Source of the DNA: Eutrigla gurnardus
Lineage: Eukaryota > Chordata > Actinopteri > Perciformes > Triglidae
Reading direction: 5' to 3'
Length of the DNA stretch: 64,000 bases
Assembly (NCBI GenBank): GCA_963514095.1
Contig: OY741281.1
Coordinates: 14,102,882 to 14,166,881 of the forward strand
The notes under the pieces are model-generated. The model had not been told where the DNA came from and did not search any database. It worked only from the letters and a program-made list of their open reading frames with translations. Positions 34,363 to 46,400 of this stretch are shown in pieces (the stretch's first letter is position 1; each line of letters starts with the position of its first letter). A program made the translations under genes and the position numbers.

Positions 34363-36928
34363 ACATCCAATCAATCACATATAAGCAATCATACCAGCTG
34401 CATGTTTGTCCATGATCATATAATACCTTTCCTGATCAGAATATGATGCATCGTTTAATGTCCAAATAGTTACACAGCATGCCATTGCTGACGAAGAGTG
34501 CATTGCACATATCAAATTTCTGCTCTATTTTCCCTTCCATAAATTAACTGTTTGCCCTGCTGTGAAAACAGACTTCAAATGAACTGTTAAAGACTTTGAG
34601 AGAGAGAGGGCGTGTCAGAAGTGAAGCAGAGGGGAAAAAACTAAAAACCAGCAGAGCGAGAAGGGAGAGGAAAACAAGCAGATAAGGAGGGGAAGAGGGA
34701 GGGGATGGGAGGGAGAGGAGCAAAGAGACAAAACTGTACATTGGCGTGGTTTGTGTCGAGGGGCCGGACGCACGCCTCTGAAGACCGGGGGCCCCCGAGC
34801 TTCCAGCTGTGTGAAGGGTTCCTCTGGAGCTTGTCATCACGTTGGGAGGAGGCTGCACGGAGGCGGCTAATATCCTGCAACGGCAACCGCCCCGTACTCA
34901 CTCAGGGAAAACAAGGGAGGTGGAGAGAGAGGCCAGTTGTTTATGTGCGACCCTAACCTAAATCCCAACCCAAGAAATGCATTCGAGAAACTTATTTCCA
35001 TCTCACATCAATGCTTCTCAAGTGAAATTTGTTCAATACCATATTCTTGAAAGGAAAATACCAAACACCAAATAAGATTTAGTTTTAATAACATGCTGAA
35101 TCATTTATTTTAGGCCAGTGTGATTTTGCTGTTAAATTACTACTAATGTATCTTAAACAAAACACATTTTTTAAGTTGTGTGTCATATTTGTATTTCTCT
35201 GTAATTTGTATTTGCTTGTGGTGTTTCTGGCCACGTGCTCGTTTAGGGATATTAAACCCAGGTGAGCCATCTGCTTGTTTAGGGACAATGAACACAGCTG
35301 TGCCTCATTGCATCCTGCAGGCATTGAGTGGAAGCTGCCAAGTGTTTTGAGAAAGGGTACACCTGTTATTTAGTAGGTGATATTCTATCAAAGTTTGTCC
35401 AGGCATGTGTGGAGGTTTGTGTGCTCGTACCTCCCTCAGATGCCACCAATACCAGTAGTTTGCGTACAAGTAGTTGTATTTTACCGTGTTGTGCTTTAAC
35501 ACTTGACATTTAAGGTCACCCCTGTGCTTACCTGAGTAAATGGTACGCTCCAGTTTAAATCAGACTGAGGCACCAACAGCAACCAGTCACTCCTCTGCAG
35601 TGGGAGACAGAGTGGCAGTTTGTTGTGAGGGTGTGGGTTTTTATTTTTTATTTTAGTTTATTTTACTTTCTGGAGGTTTAGTTTTGACTGCTTTGGAACA
35701 GACTCATATTATTTAAATAGTGGCCAATTATCACTCAACACTTTGAACAAAAGAGTTGACATGAACCACCAAGCCAATGAAGTACACTTTATAGTGTTTT
35801 CATTACCCAACGACGAGCCATAACATAATGGACTTTATGAAATGCATATCAGGGAATATGTAATAACGAAGAGGCACAAGACCACAGCATGTGGGAGATG
35901 CTGATGAGAAAACATTGTCCACTGTGTGATGAATTGTTTGATCACTGGCACATCCATCAAGACTGAACATAATGCATGAAAACAGCCAATTTGTCCTACA
36001 AATTGATGTCATTAACTTGGAAGATACTATTTTAAGGCAATATTTTCTTATTAAATAGTTTGACGATGATGATTCTAAGACCGTGACTTGATCCTAATGC
36101 AGACGTCCCTGCTCAATACCAGATTAAATGACTTGTTCAGCAGCACGGACTCGTTTGCGATGTTGCGGAATATTGCTGCTCATGGCATATTGTAGGTTGA
36201 ATGGGAACACAACGGGGAGGAACAGGGGGGGAGTGACCTCAGAGGCAGTGACCCAGAGTGAGTTCCATGTCCCCCGGTGGCCCTGCCCCGCTCAGCCCCA
36301 AATTCCTGAGCGTCTCCAACCTTCGGACAGCCTCCCCTGCAGACAAACAGCAGGGTCCACGTTCCGTTCCGCGAGCTTCTTGGAAAACTCTTTTTTTAAT
36401 CTTGTTTAGCGCACGCTGCCCCATGTCAGCTCAGGACCAACACGATTCATGCGGTCACGTGCGCACGCAGGAAGATGTGCACTGTGTTTTCAAAAGCTGT
36501 CATTTACCCTATTTGTCTGTCATTAAAATGCATTTGAATGAGACCAGAGCAATTATAATTCACAGTGCTTGATGGTAAAAAGGGAAAAGATGAGAAAAGA
36601 AAACAGACAGTGGAATAAAGCAGACAGTGCCTTCATGTGGTTGTGCTTTTGAAAGCCCCTGTGAACCAGAGGGGTGTGTGTCTTGTTCTGTGCCGAGTTG
36701 AATCGACAATACCTCCAGGGCTTAAATATTTATCTTGTATGTAGTTTTCCCACTGGTCCTGGAATTTCTGGAATATTATGGAATTTAGGGAGGTGTTTGC
36801 CAGACAGGAGATGTCAGAGATTTTGATTAAATTTGATGAATTGTGTGGGCGAGTCAGGGAATCCTTCCACATTCACTGCATTAGATGGCTTTCAGCCAAG
36901 TTTTAGGAAAACGTTTTACTAAAAAAAA
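34363..36928. other. gene-free stretch with a G-quadruplex motif
   Basis: A purine tract (34,590-34,730) contains five G-runs at 34,689-34,713. Near 35,220-35,300 two short similar modules occur in tandem ('gctcgtttagggatattaaac' and 'gcttgtttagggacaatgaac'), perhaps a minor internal duplication. 36,230-36,420 is GC-rich without a plausible exon. The rest is AT-rich. Confidence 0.4.
34689..34713 (+). other. G-quadruplex motif
   Basis: GGGG, GGG, GGGG, GGG and GGG runs are separated by loops of 4, 1, 2 and 1 bases. It lies in a polypurine tract with no adjacent gene. Confidence 0.6.
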
Positions 36929-36991
36929 AAAATGTTTTTTTTTTTATCTTCTTGGTAATGACTAACCAAGAAGATAAAAAAAAAACATTTT
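36929..36991. repeat. near-perfect hairpin (27-28 bp arms, 8-bp loop)
   Basis: The left arm (AAAATG, T11, ATCTTCTTGGT; 36,929-36,956) and the right arm (ACCAAGAAGAT, A10, CATTTT; 36,965-36,991) are reverse complements except for one base in the homopolymer. The loop is AATGACTA. No coding capacity. It could be a tiny fold-back element or a replication-generated palindrome. Confidence 0.85.
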
Positions 36992-37017
36992 CGTCATAAA
37001 AGGGTTGCAACTACAGT

Positions 37018-37037
37018 GGGGGGAGGGGGGGGGGGGG
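37018..37037 (+). repeat. poly-G run
   Basis: Twenty bases on the plus strand, all G except one A, between the hairpin and a truncated retroposon tail. Confidence 0.9.
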
Positions 37038-37060
37038 TCACGTGTGTAGAGATTCGGTTG

Positions 37061-37100
37061 TATCCATCCATCAATTATCTGTAACCGCTGATCTTATTTA
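37061..37100 (-). mobile_element. truncated LINE/SINE tail fragment, inverted
   Basis: TCCATCCATCAATTATCTG followed by TAACCGCTGATC is the reverse complement of the (ATGG)n tail and the 'gataagcggttacagataat' region of the retroposon family seen intact at 11.4 and 27.4 kb. Similarity fades after about 37,100, so only the last 40 or so bases remain. No target duplication was found. Confidence 0.6.
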
Positions 37101-37319
37101 GGTTACATACTGTATAGTTTCTTCAGAATAATTTCTGTGTTCCCAAGATATTTGACATTTTTCTACTCATTACAAGCATAGAGTATTTTTTTTAATTAAA
37201 CCTTAAATGTAGGTTTACCTAGTTTTTAGGTTTTAATTCCACAACAAAAGTAAATGTTGGACTTCGTTAAAATAACAAAATTTGTTACAAGAAAACTACG
37301 GTAAAAGTCAGTTTTTTCC

Positions 37320-37619
37320 CGGCAGCATCCTCTGGTTCTGAAAATTGAATGCTGAATTGCCTTAAACCTGCACTCTCTCTAATGGCCATCAGGGGGCGAC
37401 TTCTCTGGTTGCAAATAGAAGTCTAATTGCATAGAAGTCTATAAGTAAATTACCCTACTACATTGTAAACATGAGTTTATGGTCTCAATCTCTAGTTTCA
37501 AATCTTCAATCCAGCATGATGTTCATTCAGTAAATTATGGTCGAAGACCAAAATGCCAAACTTGAAACTTCAAAACCGTAGTCACCGTGGGTGACCTCAC
37601 TTCTTATATACAGTCTGTG
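37320..37619 (+). mobile_element. ~300-bp teleost dispersed repeat ending 'ttatatacagtctgtg'
   Basis: The order of phrases ('tctggttctgaaaattgaa', 'aatggccatcagggggcgac', 'ctctggttgcaaatagaagtc', 'aaacatgagtttatggtctcaa', 'ttcagtaaattatgg', 'gtgacctcacttcttatataca') matches a repeat I remember as abundant in percomorph genomes. I do not know its formal class. It has no open frame. It carries a strong CTCF-like word at 37,386-37,400. Confidence 0.65.
37386..37400 (+). promoter_or_regulatory. CTCF-like motif inside a dispersed repeat
   Basis: CCATCAGGGGGCGAC agrees with the vertebrate CTCF core (CCASYAGRKGGCRS) at nearly every position. The exceptions are T at the fourth base and A at the last. 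The match is seen directly; occupancy is inference. Confidence 0.4.
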
Positions 37620-38471
37620 TTTTTTCCACATGGGACAATAACAGAAGTCTCCTGTGTGAAAATCCTGTGTTTATTTGAAACGTCCATCCTCCCCTCCCAC
37701 CTACTCTTGACTAGCTGACTATCTCAGTCTTTATACTGGGTCACCTGCTCTGATTGTTTTATAACGACATGGATGGGTTTACGTTGGAGTTAGTCTAAGC
37801 CCGACGTGTCCCATAAAGACCCTAAAGGATGCCTCCATGCGTCGCTATCAGACGCCGAGGGGGACTCACCAAATGACGGTATCAAGTTGGGAGTGCCATT
37901 GGTTTGGTGATATCATCACAGCACATTTGATAAATACATATTAAACTAACTAAGCGGCAGAACCAGATCAAGCCACTGTAGCCTGTCGGGGAGGATCATG
38001 TTACCTACTGCATTGAAAGCTGAGCTGAGATCCAGCAAAACAAAACTGAGTTATGTAAAAAATATTGTAATCTGACATCAGAACCACAGAGCGGATCATG
38101 ATGTACTGTTAGGTGTGTTACATTTCAGACCAAATCAAGACGAACCCGCTTTACACAATAAGTTGTACCGAAGTTGAATGGGAGCAATTCGTCGTGGAGC
38201 AGGGAGCACACACTGATGTCATGGTGTGAAATGCTGGGGGGAGAGGGGGAAAAAGCCGTGTGATTGGGGATGAGGGCTCTGACTTTGCCCCGTTGTTGTC
38301 TGGCTAATGTTTAGAGGTCAGTGGGAGATAAAGGCCTGACTGACAGTAAGGACAGGCCTGGTGTTGGAAGGGTCAAGGGTCAGGCCTCCGCTGAAACGCC
38401 CCGATTTATGGCTCCTTGGACTGCTGGGTCAGGAACTGGGCATTGTTTGGGGATGTGATCATTTCCATAAC

Positions 38472-38473
<2 letters not shown>
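37620..38473. other. gene-free unique sequence
   Basis: No exon or repeat family was recognised. It contains one nuclear-receptor-type direct repeat at 38,370-38,382, described separately. Confidence 0.45.
38370..38382 (+). promoter_or_regulatory. DR1-type nuclear-receptor motif
   Basis: GGGTCA A GGGTCA: two identical half-sites spaced by one base, the arrangement used by HNF4, COUP-TF, RXR and PPAR-RXR dimers. It is an isolated motif near a GT microsatellite, so chance occurrence is possible. Confidence 0.3.
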
Positions 38474-38515
<42 letters not shown>

Positions 38516-38602
38516 TGAAAGAAGCTCTCTGAGCAGCTCCAGAGTTTGTGTAATCCTTAGGAGATCTGGATGGCTGTGTGTGTGTGTGTGTGTGTGTGTG
38601 TG
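38474..38602. repeat. two closely spaced GT microsatellites
   Basis: TG runs at 38,474-38,513 and 38,575-38,602 are separated by about 60 bp of unique sequence. A third, short GT run lies at about 38,616-38,629. Confidence 0.95.
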
Positions 38603-39438
38603 AGAAGGAGGTTTTTGTGTGTGTGTGCGTGCTTGAGACAGAGACGTGGTGTCTGGAAATAGCAGCGAGGAGGCTTGCTCTGCTGTTTGCCTTCCCAAGT
38701 TTGATTTGACATCCTAATTGCCACATGGAGGAACAAAATACTCTGAGGTTCCCCAAATTGAAGTCGATGTTGAACCAAACAGGCTATGTTTAGCGGCCTG
38801 GGCTATCTGTGGAGGGCCTACATTTACTGTCGCTCACTCTTCCTCTACGCTTCTGTTTTTTTTTTTCTCTTCCCCCTCTGTGTCTCTTCCTGAAGGAGGA
38901 AATATGGAGACAGAAAAAGAGAGAGAGGTAGAAGATTGACTGGAGGGTGCCGGCACAAGAGAAAAGTAGGTAGAAAGAGAGTTAAAGATAGAGGGAGAGA
39001 ATAAGGACGAGCAGCAGAGACAAATTGGAAGATCACTGCTTTTTATGCACCCCTCCAGTGAAACTCCCCAGCCAGGCCGAACACGCGCACACACGCAGAC
39101 GCACTTTTTTCTCTCTCCTTTTTTCTCTATCCATCCCCTTATCCACCCCTTCCTTGCTTTCTGTCTCTATACACCCTCTAGCAGCAGCAGCAGGCAGGTA
39201 GCTGACAGGCAAACTGAAGCCTGGCAGACTGGAATAATTACATGTGGCTGTCTGCGTGGAGCATGACAGCTCTACCTTCAATTAAGCCCGCAGAATGCAT
39301 TTTCATCACCCGCCGAGAGCTCCCGGCCTCGCCCGCCCACCAGCCTGCCAGCCTGCCTGTCCGCCGTCCACCACAGCGGGGCACGAAGCTGCAGAATGGA
39401 GGGGAAAGAGGAGTGAGGGGGGGTTGCAGTGGTGAGTG
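38603..39438. other. gene-free low-complexity-rich stretch
   Basis: Pyrimidine-rich (38,835-38,890, 39,105-39,180) and purine-rich (38,895-39,020) segments alternate. Frames on both strands are compositional. Around 39,260-39,400 the sequence is GC-balanced, without a clear exon. Confidence 0.4.
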
Positions 39439-39440
39439 AC

Positions 39441-39472
<32 letters not shown>
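39439..39472. repeat. (AC)n microsatellite
   Basis: A 34-bp AC run with one early G substitution. Confidence 0.93.
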
Positions 39473-41749
39473 CATTGTCGATACAGCATCAGCCTCCCTC
39501 AGATTACAACTATTAATGAGCGCCAAATGCGATCAGCGCAAAGCCTTTTCCGTGGCAGTCAGAACGTGAGGGGGGGAATCAAAGTGGATGGAAGCTACAC
39601 GTGGAGTAACCAAAATACTGACAATTAACCTCTGAACCCAGCTTGACGCTGCCCGTACCAGACTCCTGCACCCCCTCCTCCCCGCCCTCCACCAAAACTG
39701 AGCCATGAAAGGGTGACATAGCTCTGATGCTGATGAGCGGTAACAACTGAAGCAAAACGTTGAGACAGGAGCCGGCACTCGCTAATAGTGGTCACACACT
39801 TGAAACGCACCGTGGCTGTATCGCGGCGAAGGGAAATGCGTTTTGAAGAGATTAAGACGAGAGAAAGTAGTCGTGGGGAATTTGGATGCAGTTTCAGTCA
39901 CTTTTAGCTCGAGAGAGAAATAAAGTAATAAGAAAAATCGCCCGCCTCCAATAAAGTACATTAGGAGCTGATGTCCCCTCTCTACCCGTCACTTCCCTTA
40001 AAAAGTGTAAGGGGTTAATTATGAATCTGACCCCTACGTTCCAGCCATAGCAGCGGACGGACGCACGGTTCCCGGGGAGTTTTTACCTCCACAAAGGACA
40101 CGGAACGGAACATCGCTTACATTTAGCAAATCTTAATTTACATTTAGAGTGATTACTGCCCCCCCCCCCACACCCCCAAAAGTAGTCTGCAAAAAAAAAA
40201 AAAAAACAGCAGAAAATACAAATCAGAGCAAAACTGCCATTTTTGGTACATCAATGTTCTGGTGCCTACGTCCACAAGGCAAGTGGCGGAAAACAAGAGA
40301 TGAGGACAGGAAAGGAGAAAACCAGGATCGGTTCTGTGGCCCGTGTCAGCCCTGGATTAGGATGTATGAGCCCGGTCTCCTCCTGCCGCTCCACTTGAGA
40401 TGGGCACTGGAGTATAGATTGAGCAGCAAGGTCAAGAAGGTGTGAATTAATGGTACAGATAATCAGTGGGTTTACTGAGGCAGCCCTTCACAGGCTTCCT
40501 CCCCTGCTGTGTAACCCCAGCAGCCCCTGGCGTACTCCAGGCTCCCATGGCAGCAGGGGTAAACACGTGTGTAAATACTCCTTTTTTTTGTTGCTTTGCA
40601 CTCGCACACACATGGACGCAGCCCCGCACAAACACACACAAGGACAGATAAAAACGTATACTGTAGGTATGTGCAGGTAACTCATACACACACTAAAGCG
40701 CACACACACCGCATAATGGAAGAATTTGAGAGGACTGACAAAAATGCCTCAGGTAAAATGAATTGAATCCAATGAGATGTATTGGGTGGATGGATATGCA
40801 AAGGGCTGCGGCTGACAGCTGCTATTGCTCCCCCGGTGGCTGGTGCCAAATGACAGGCCTGCAGAGAAAGGTGCGTTTGATAATACAACCACGACAATCC
40901 ACCAGATCTTCATTCCCTTCAGTCTATTTATATTCTGTTTTCTTTTTTGCATTGTTGTCAGCGCTAACCTCGAGTCAAAGCATCCAGGGCTTTTTTTCCC
41001 TTTTTTTTTTTTACAAGCTCGCATGTGAAATACACTTTGTTTCTTTTTGTGGGCTGTGAGTTATTGTCTTTAAAAATAGTATCAACTTTTGGCACTTTCA
41101 AATAACAGTCAGAAAAGCACAAATCTCACTTCTTTTCTCCTCCCTCTCAGCTGCTACCCCTCCTCCCACATGCCTCAGATAAATATTCAGGCAGGAGTGG
41201 GGCTAACATGTTGCATTGGGCTCCTTGAGTAGAGAGGACAATGACTAGGCCCACAGTGCCCCTATTAAAGCAGCAGCCTCCAGGCTAGCGGATTAGCCTG
41301 AATAGGCTGTGCTCCCCAGGTACAGGATTTGGTTTACATTAGCCAGCTTTGCCCTTGGCTGCCACTGCTAACTCCTGTTCAGGTCACTTAGCTCCGACTC
41401 ACCACGCAGGACACCTTTTTTTTTTTGCTAGCATAATTAGAAGGAAGAGCTTAATTGACGTTACTTTGTGCTACAAATATGCCCGCTGCTGTTTTTTAAG
41501 GAAACACTGGCAATTGTTTCAGCAGACGCTCGGAGGACGAGCAGTGCGAGAGAAGAAAATGTCTCACTTTCCAACTATCTCGTGTGCATGACAGTGAGAG
41601 GGCATGTAGCTCGGGGCAATGGGACCACTTTAAATTTTAAACACAATTTCAGCTTTGCCTCATTTCAATGCAGTACAGCTGGAGGTGGAATCAGAATGCA
41701 TAAAATTGACTGCATGAAAAGATAATGTATAATAAATGTATTCCGCGTT
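39473..41749. other. gene-free stretch with candidate non-coding blocks
   Basis: 39,900-40,140 and 41,180-41,420 look like candidate regulatory sequence (AATAAAGTACATTAGG, GGGGTTAATTATGAATC, GCGGATTAGCCTG words). C- and A-runs lie at about 40,158-40,206, and T-runs near 40,580 and 41,000. No exon-like frame. Confidence 0.38.
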
Positions 41750-42060
41750 GGGCGCCAGTGGATCGAATCATTGATTAGCACTGGGCCCGCCGCTGCTAAA
41801 CATCCTTGTTTCATACATATTTCATAACAACTCTGACAGTGGCTGGGTCTGCTGTCGTGGGACTGTGACAGATGTCCATTAGTTGGACCCCGGACCAGTA
41901 AAAAGGGAGGTCCTGGTAACCTGTACCACCCCAGATCTGGTGTCCCCATCTGGTTGGCTTCACAGTGACCGGGTGGCCCTTCTTCCAGATTATGCTTCCT
42001 GTCCAGGATGTCAAGCCTGACTGAGAAAACGCTGATTCTTTTAGTTACAGCTGCCTGCAT
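41750..42060 (-). other. possible minus-strand exon or conserved non-coding block
   Basis: Reading the minus strand, a good acceptor-like string (GCGTTTTCTCAG, ending near 42,020) is followed by two frames open for about 200 bp. One of them (67 codons, 41,811-42,014) includes GYQDLPFYWSGVQLMDI. The other runs through 41,665-42,060 (131 codons) with LDILDRKHNLEEGPPGHC. I recognise neither peptide and see no matching donor, so a non-coding element with few stops is equally possible. Repeat-free and of balanced composition. Confidence 0.2.
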
Positions 42061-43402
42061 GGCCTCAGTATATCTACCTTCTTTTCTGGTTCCTCCTGAG
42101 CAGAAAGGTCAGTGTCAGCTGCAGCCACAACTTCTCCAGGCTACTCTGCAGGGTGAAAGGTTCACAATCAAATCTAATGAAGTGAGTTTTTTTTAAAGAA
42201 TAGACAGGATTTGAATTTGCCCAGCACTATCCCAACATTCTAATGTCAGACCAAGAGAGATGCAGATCTAGAATGCAAATAATCCACAAAGGTTTAAGTC
42301 ACTCGGCCCTGTTTGACCTGAAGAAATGGAATCATGAAATGAGCTTTTGCAATTGGGCCCTGGTCGATGGTATTCCCATGGGGGGAGGACTTCCCATGGT
42401 GGTCCTGACACTGAGGGCAACAGGCGGATAACAACATTGCCCGCAAACACAAATATCCTGAAATCGTAGACTCCTCTGGGACCTTTTTATAATGTCTGCG
42501 CGAGGACCCCACTACTACTCTACCGCACCGCATTTACCATCTGCCAAACACAGGAACAGTCAAACGTAGTGTTCTTCCTCGGTCTGGTACAAGCCAGCCT
42601 GCGTGAATCTACGGATCCTTCGGAGATGTTCCCTTTGTTTCCTTTCTACTTGTGCGGAACGTGAACATAATTTTTGTTTCCTGTTTTGAACCCGCTCCTC
42701 CGGACAGGAAATTGGATCAACCAATCAGCCTGTTTGTTGAGATTTGTGATGTGTGCGCACGGACTTCCCTCTGAGCCTCTGCAGCTTATGATTACCCGCT
42801 CCATCCTTTCTGTGCGTGGATCCGCGGAGACGTTAATGTGGGCCTTCTGCAGAACTATGTAATTTCAGCCTTAGTTGAAACGCTGTCATTCAAATGCGGA
42901 GATTGAAGGGTTCACCCACTTCTGTGAGCACCACGAGTGCAACCTGCCAGTTTGGCTGTCTACTGATATGCATACGGCTGTTTCAAAGGCTTATGCAAAG
43001 ACAAGTCGTTCAGGAAATAATGCATGTGTGAGAAGTACGGGAATAGAGGTCACTGCGTGTCAGAAAACAACCAAAACATCAAACTACATTTCCATTCAAC
43101 CCCACTGACAACTCATGAAACTTTTTGTAAACTTTACATCTGCTTATATCATCATCGTCATCATCATCATCACCGTATGAGGTAATTTGCAGCCTTCTCC
43201 GCGGAACATGTTTCACGTCTGAAAACAATGTTGTATGTCTAATGATCTTCTTAGCATTCCCAGTTCAAAGAGATGCTTTAGACACATGTATTCTCTCTTC
43301 AGCGTCTGGGATTTTTACAGCGTGAATGCAATTTGTCAGGTGAAGACGAGGAAAAAATGAGGCCAGCATATGGGCCCCTTGAGTGTGTATGTGTGCGAGT
43401 AT
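42061..43402. other. gene-free unique sequence
   Basis: No recognised exon or repeat family. An (ATC)8 tract with one substitution lies at 43,148-43,171. Confidence 0.45.
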
Positions 43403-43445
43403 GAGAGAGAGAGAAAGAGAGAGAGACATAGAGAGAGAGAGAGAG
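43403..43445. repeat. imperfect (GA)n microsatellite
   Basis: GA units interrupted by AAAG and CATA. Confidence 0.93.
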
Positions 43446-46400
43446 TTTTCCCTCTCTTTATTTTGGGGAACTAGAGCGTCGTCTCAGCGCTTCGCTATTC
43501 CCTACTAATCAGGTGCTGCCAACCTGCCAGCCAAGGCGGGACGCGAGGCCTTTCAAAACACTCTGCTAATTAACAAGCCCCCAATGCATCCCCTTCCGCT
43601 TTTACAGCGCTAGCACATCTGCCATAGAGACTCGGGAGAAGAAAAACTACATTATCGTCAGCCTGAGTGGATCCCTTCACTTTGCACACACCCTGAATAG
43701 ATGTGTGTGTTGTGTTGTGTGTATGCGTGTCAATCGCAAAAGGTGCGCACAAAGTTCTTCACACGAGCTCCCGATTTTTTTTTTTTCTTGAAAGTGTTGG
43801 CTTTGCACTGGTGTGCTTGCTTGTGTAGACATTGGCAAGGCGTGCTTGCATCTATCAGGCAGCTGAAAAGCATGAATAGCGTTCCCACCGTCTTAATGAT
43901 TGTTTACACGTCCCCAGTGCAGATTAAAAGATGTTTCTGGTGTCGCCTGGGGTCTTGCTGCAACACATCTTTGACAACCCTCTTGCATGATTAACTTCAA
44001 AAGTGCTTTTTCTTAAAGCGCTGATTTGAGGCACCGAGGATAAAGGAATCAGAAACGAGAAAGTACTGATTTCATAGACAGACAAGTGTTAATAAACATA
44101 TTATTTTCAACTTAAAATAAGGGAATATCATGACCAAACTGCTGCCATGTTACAGTATGAGGCTTTGCATTTTGTGGTATCTATTGTTGTTGCCCCGTCA
44201 TGTGCCGGGTGCTAAACTCCTGTTGTGTGAAAAGAGGGAAACTGCGGACATTTTTCACACGAGAAAACCGCTTTTAGTGACCATTGGTCAGCCTTGTTCA
44301 TAATCCAAATATTGATTTAAATCAAAACCCAGTGAACGTGCTCACACAGGTAAAGAGGACTTTAATGTAAAATCAACATTCTCATGTTCACTGTGGGTAG
44401 AAAAAAAACCTTTTTAACATGGAGCGTAATTTACACAGGACGTTGGTCTTTGAGAACCCCCGAAAAATTGGACAAAGCCGCCACAGTGAGTGTGTTTATT
44501 TTGGAAAGGTCTGCCGGGGCTCTAAAGGATCCATACATTCAGTCATTCTGGAGTTATGACTTTTTCCAGGCCTGGAATTCCATCTCGACTAAAGGCCGGC
44601 CGAGGAGATCCTCTCAGCTCATTTCCGCTCAGTCAGAAAGCCATACCATACTCCATTTTCTGGCTGCGATGGAGCCTCATGTTAATTTACTGCTGCCCCC
44701 TCAACTCCACCCTGACTTCATGAAATCGTCAATGAGCTGCTCAGAAGCCCTGAAAGTGAGTAAAAGGTATATATATATATATTTTTTTTTTCAGGATCTG
44801 AAAGTGAAGTGGTTGAAGGTGAAGTGAAACTACACCTTGGATTTGACATTAAACATTTTTTTCGCAGTATAATGTTGAATGTGTGGATAGATTTATTAGA
44901 GCTAATTTCATAGAAGTGTACTTAAGTCAACCTTGGCCCATGGAGTTCACTGAATATAAATGAAGAAATAAAGCAGAAGTAATAAAATATTCAAAGCATG
45001 TATAATTGGTTCTTTCCTTCTAAAGCATGGAAAAATAACATTTCTGTAGTGTTTGCTGTTTCCTTATTTTACTGTTTACTTTGTATAACATTCATTACAA
45101 AAGTGTGGAGGAACATTTAGCACCTTGATTCATTAAAAATACATGTTATTGATGACTTTACTGAGTTGTTTTTATTTATATATGCCTCTCTCCAAAGGTC
45201 AAAGGTCAGGATTTTGCATATTGGGGTCATGCTTTCACTGCGTTTTAAGAGTTTCATCCTACTATAAACTGTTTCCAGCCCTTGTTCATCATCTACCGAT
45301 GCTGCCCTCAATCATGCGTTCCTTCATACAATCACTTCAGACTTTACGTAACGTGGCACAGACCTTAACTCATATCTTTTCTTGTTTTTACCAGGAAGCA
45401 TCAGCTGATTGTTTACACAGCGTACCCACCTCTTTGTATTTTCTTTAGTGCGGCCTGCAACTTACATCACCATCTCATTAGCCTCACTAGAATTCCATAA
45501 CACTTTGCTAACTACATTTCAACAATATGTTGGTAAATGATGCCAAAAAAAGCACAGTTTGCTTGCTGATTTAACTGAGAGAAAGTTGTGTATAAATGCA
45601 GTTAAGATATCCATACAGCATTTCAACCGTGGCAGGAACCGCGGCAGAGAGTGTGGCAAGTGTGTTTTTAGTTGAATCCTGGGCCTAAGCATTGTAGACA
45701 CAAATGTCTTTTTTTCTGGTGGGGAAGACTTGTTATTCTCCCCCATCTACAACCACGAGGCCCTGGCAGAAAAATGCCAATCAGGAGGTAAGTCGGAATC
45801 CCATCATCCCTTTCCTGCCTCGAACACCTTCACTTTCCATTTGCTTCAATATGCAAACCAAGCTGTTTAGGGATGAGGAGAGAGGCGGCTAATGAGCTGC
45901 CTGCATCAAGCCTGCAGAAAAAGAAAGACCCCTCTCTCCGTAGCTGCTCAAGAGAACACATCCTCTGGGCATGCTCAGAAACGGCAAAACAACAACAACA
46001 ACAACTACACAGCCACGGCAACACAAATGGATGTGATTAACCAGTGGGAATGACAGTTATTGTGTGAGTGGCTGGATGCAGAGCAAGCAGATTTGGGAGT
46101 GCTCGAAATTGCACGCAGGCGGAGAGTGTGCAGCTGCAGGATGACTTTCAATGTGGAAAAGTTTACACGGTGAGACGTCAGCTGTTGATGAGACGTGCTT
46201 GACCTCTGAATGACAAAGTTTTCTCTCTGTGCTTCTTCACCCTCGCCTTGTTGGTCGGTGTCTTAATGTTTCCAGTGCAGTGCGCCACAGTCGGTGCTTC
46301 ATAAAGCTGTAGAATAAATGACAGTAGGGCTAGTTGGCTCTTGCACCCAGGAGATTGGCTGGCATCCTGTACTGTAAATCAATCTCTGTGAGAATAATGA

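Noticed and set aside
39360..39385. CTCF-like word (ccaccacagcggggcac)
   Set aside because: The spacing and key A-G positions do not fit the core well enough.
43403..43445. Direct repeats that might suggest a CRISPR-like or satellite array
   Set aside because: It is a simple imperfect GA microsatellite without spacers. The window is vertebrate and no array with unique spacers exists anywhere in it.
44384..44827. 147-codon plus-strand frame
   Set aside because: Reads through a (TA)n/poly-T tract near its end and has no domain or splice context.
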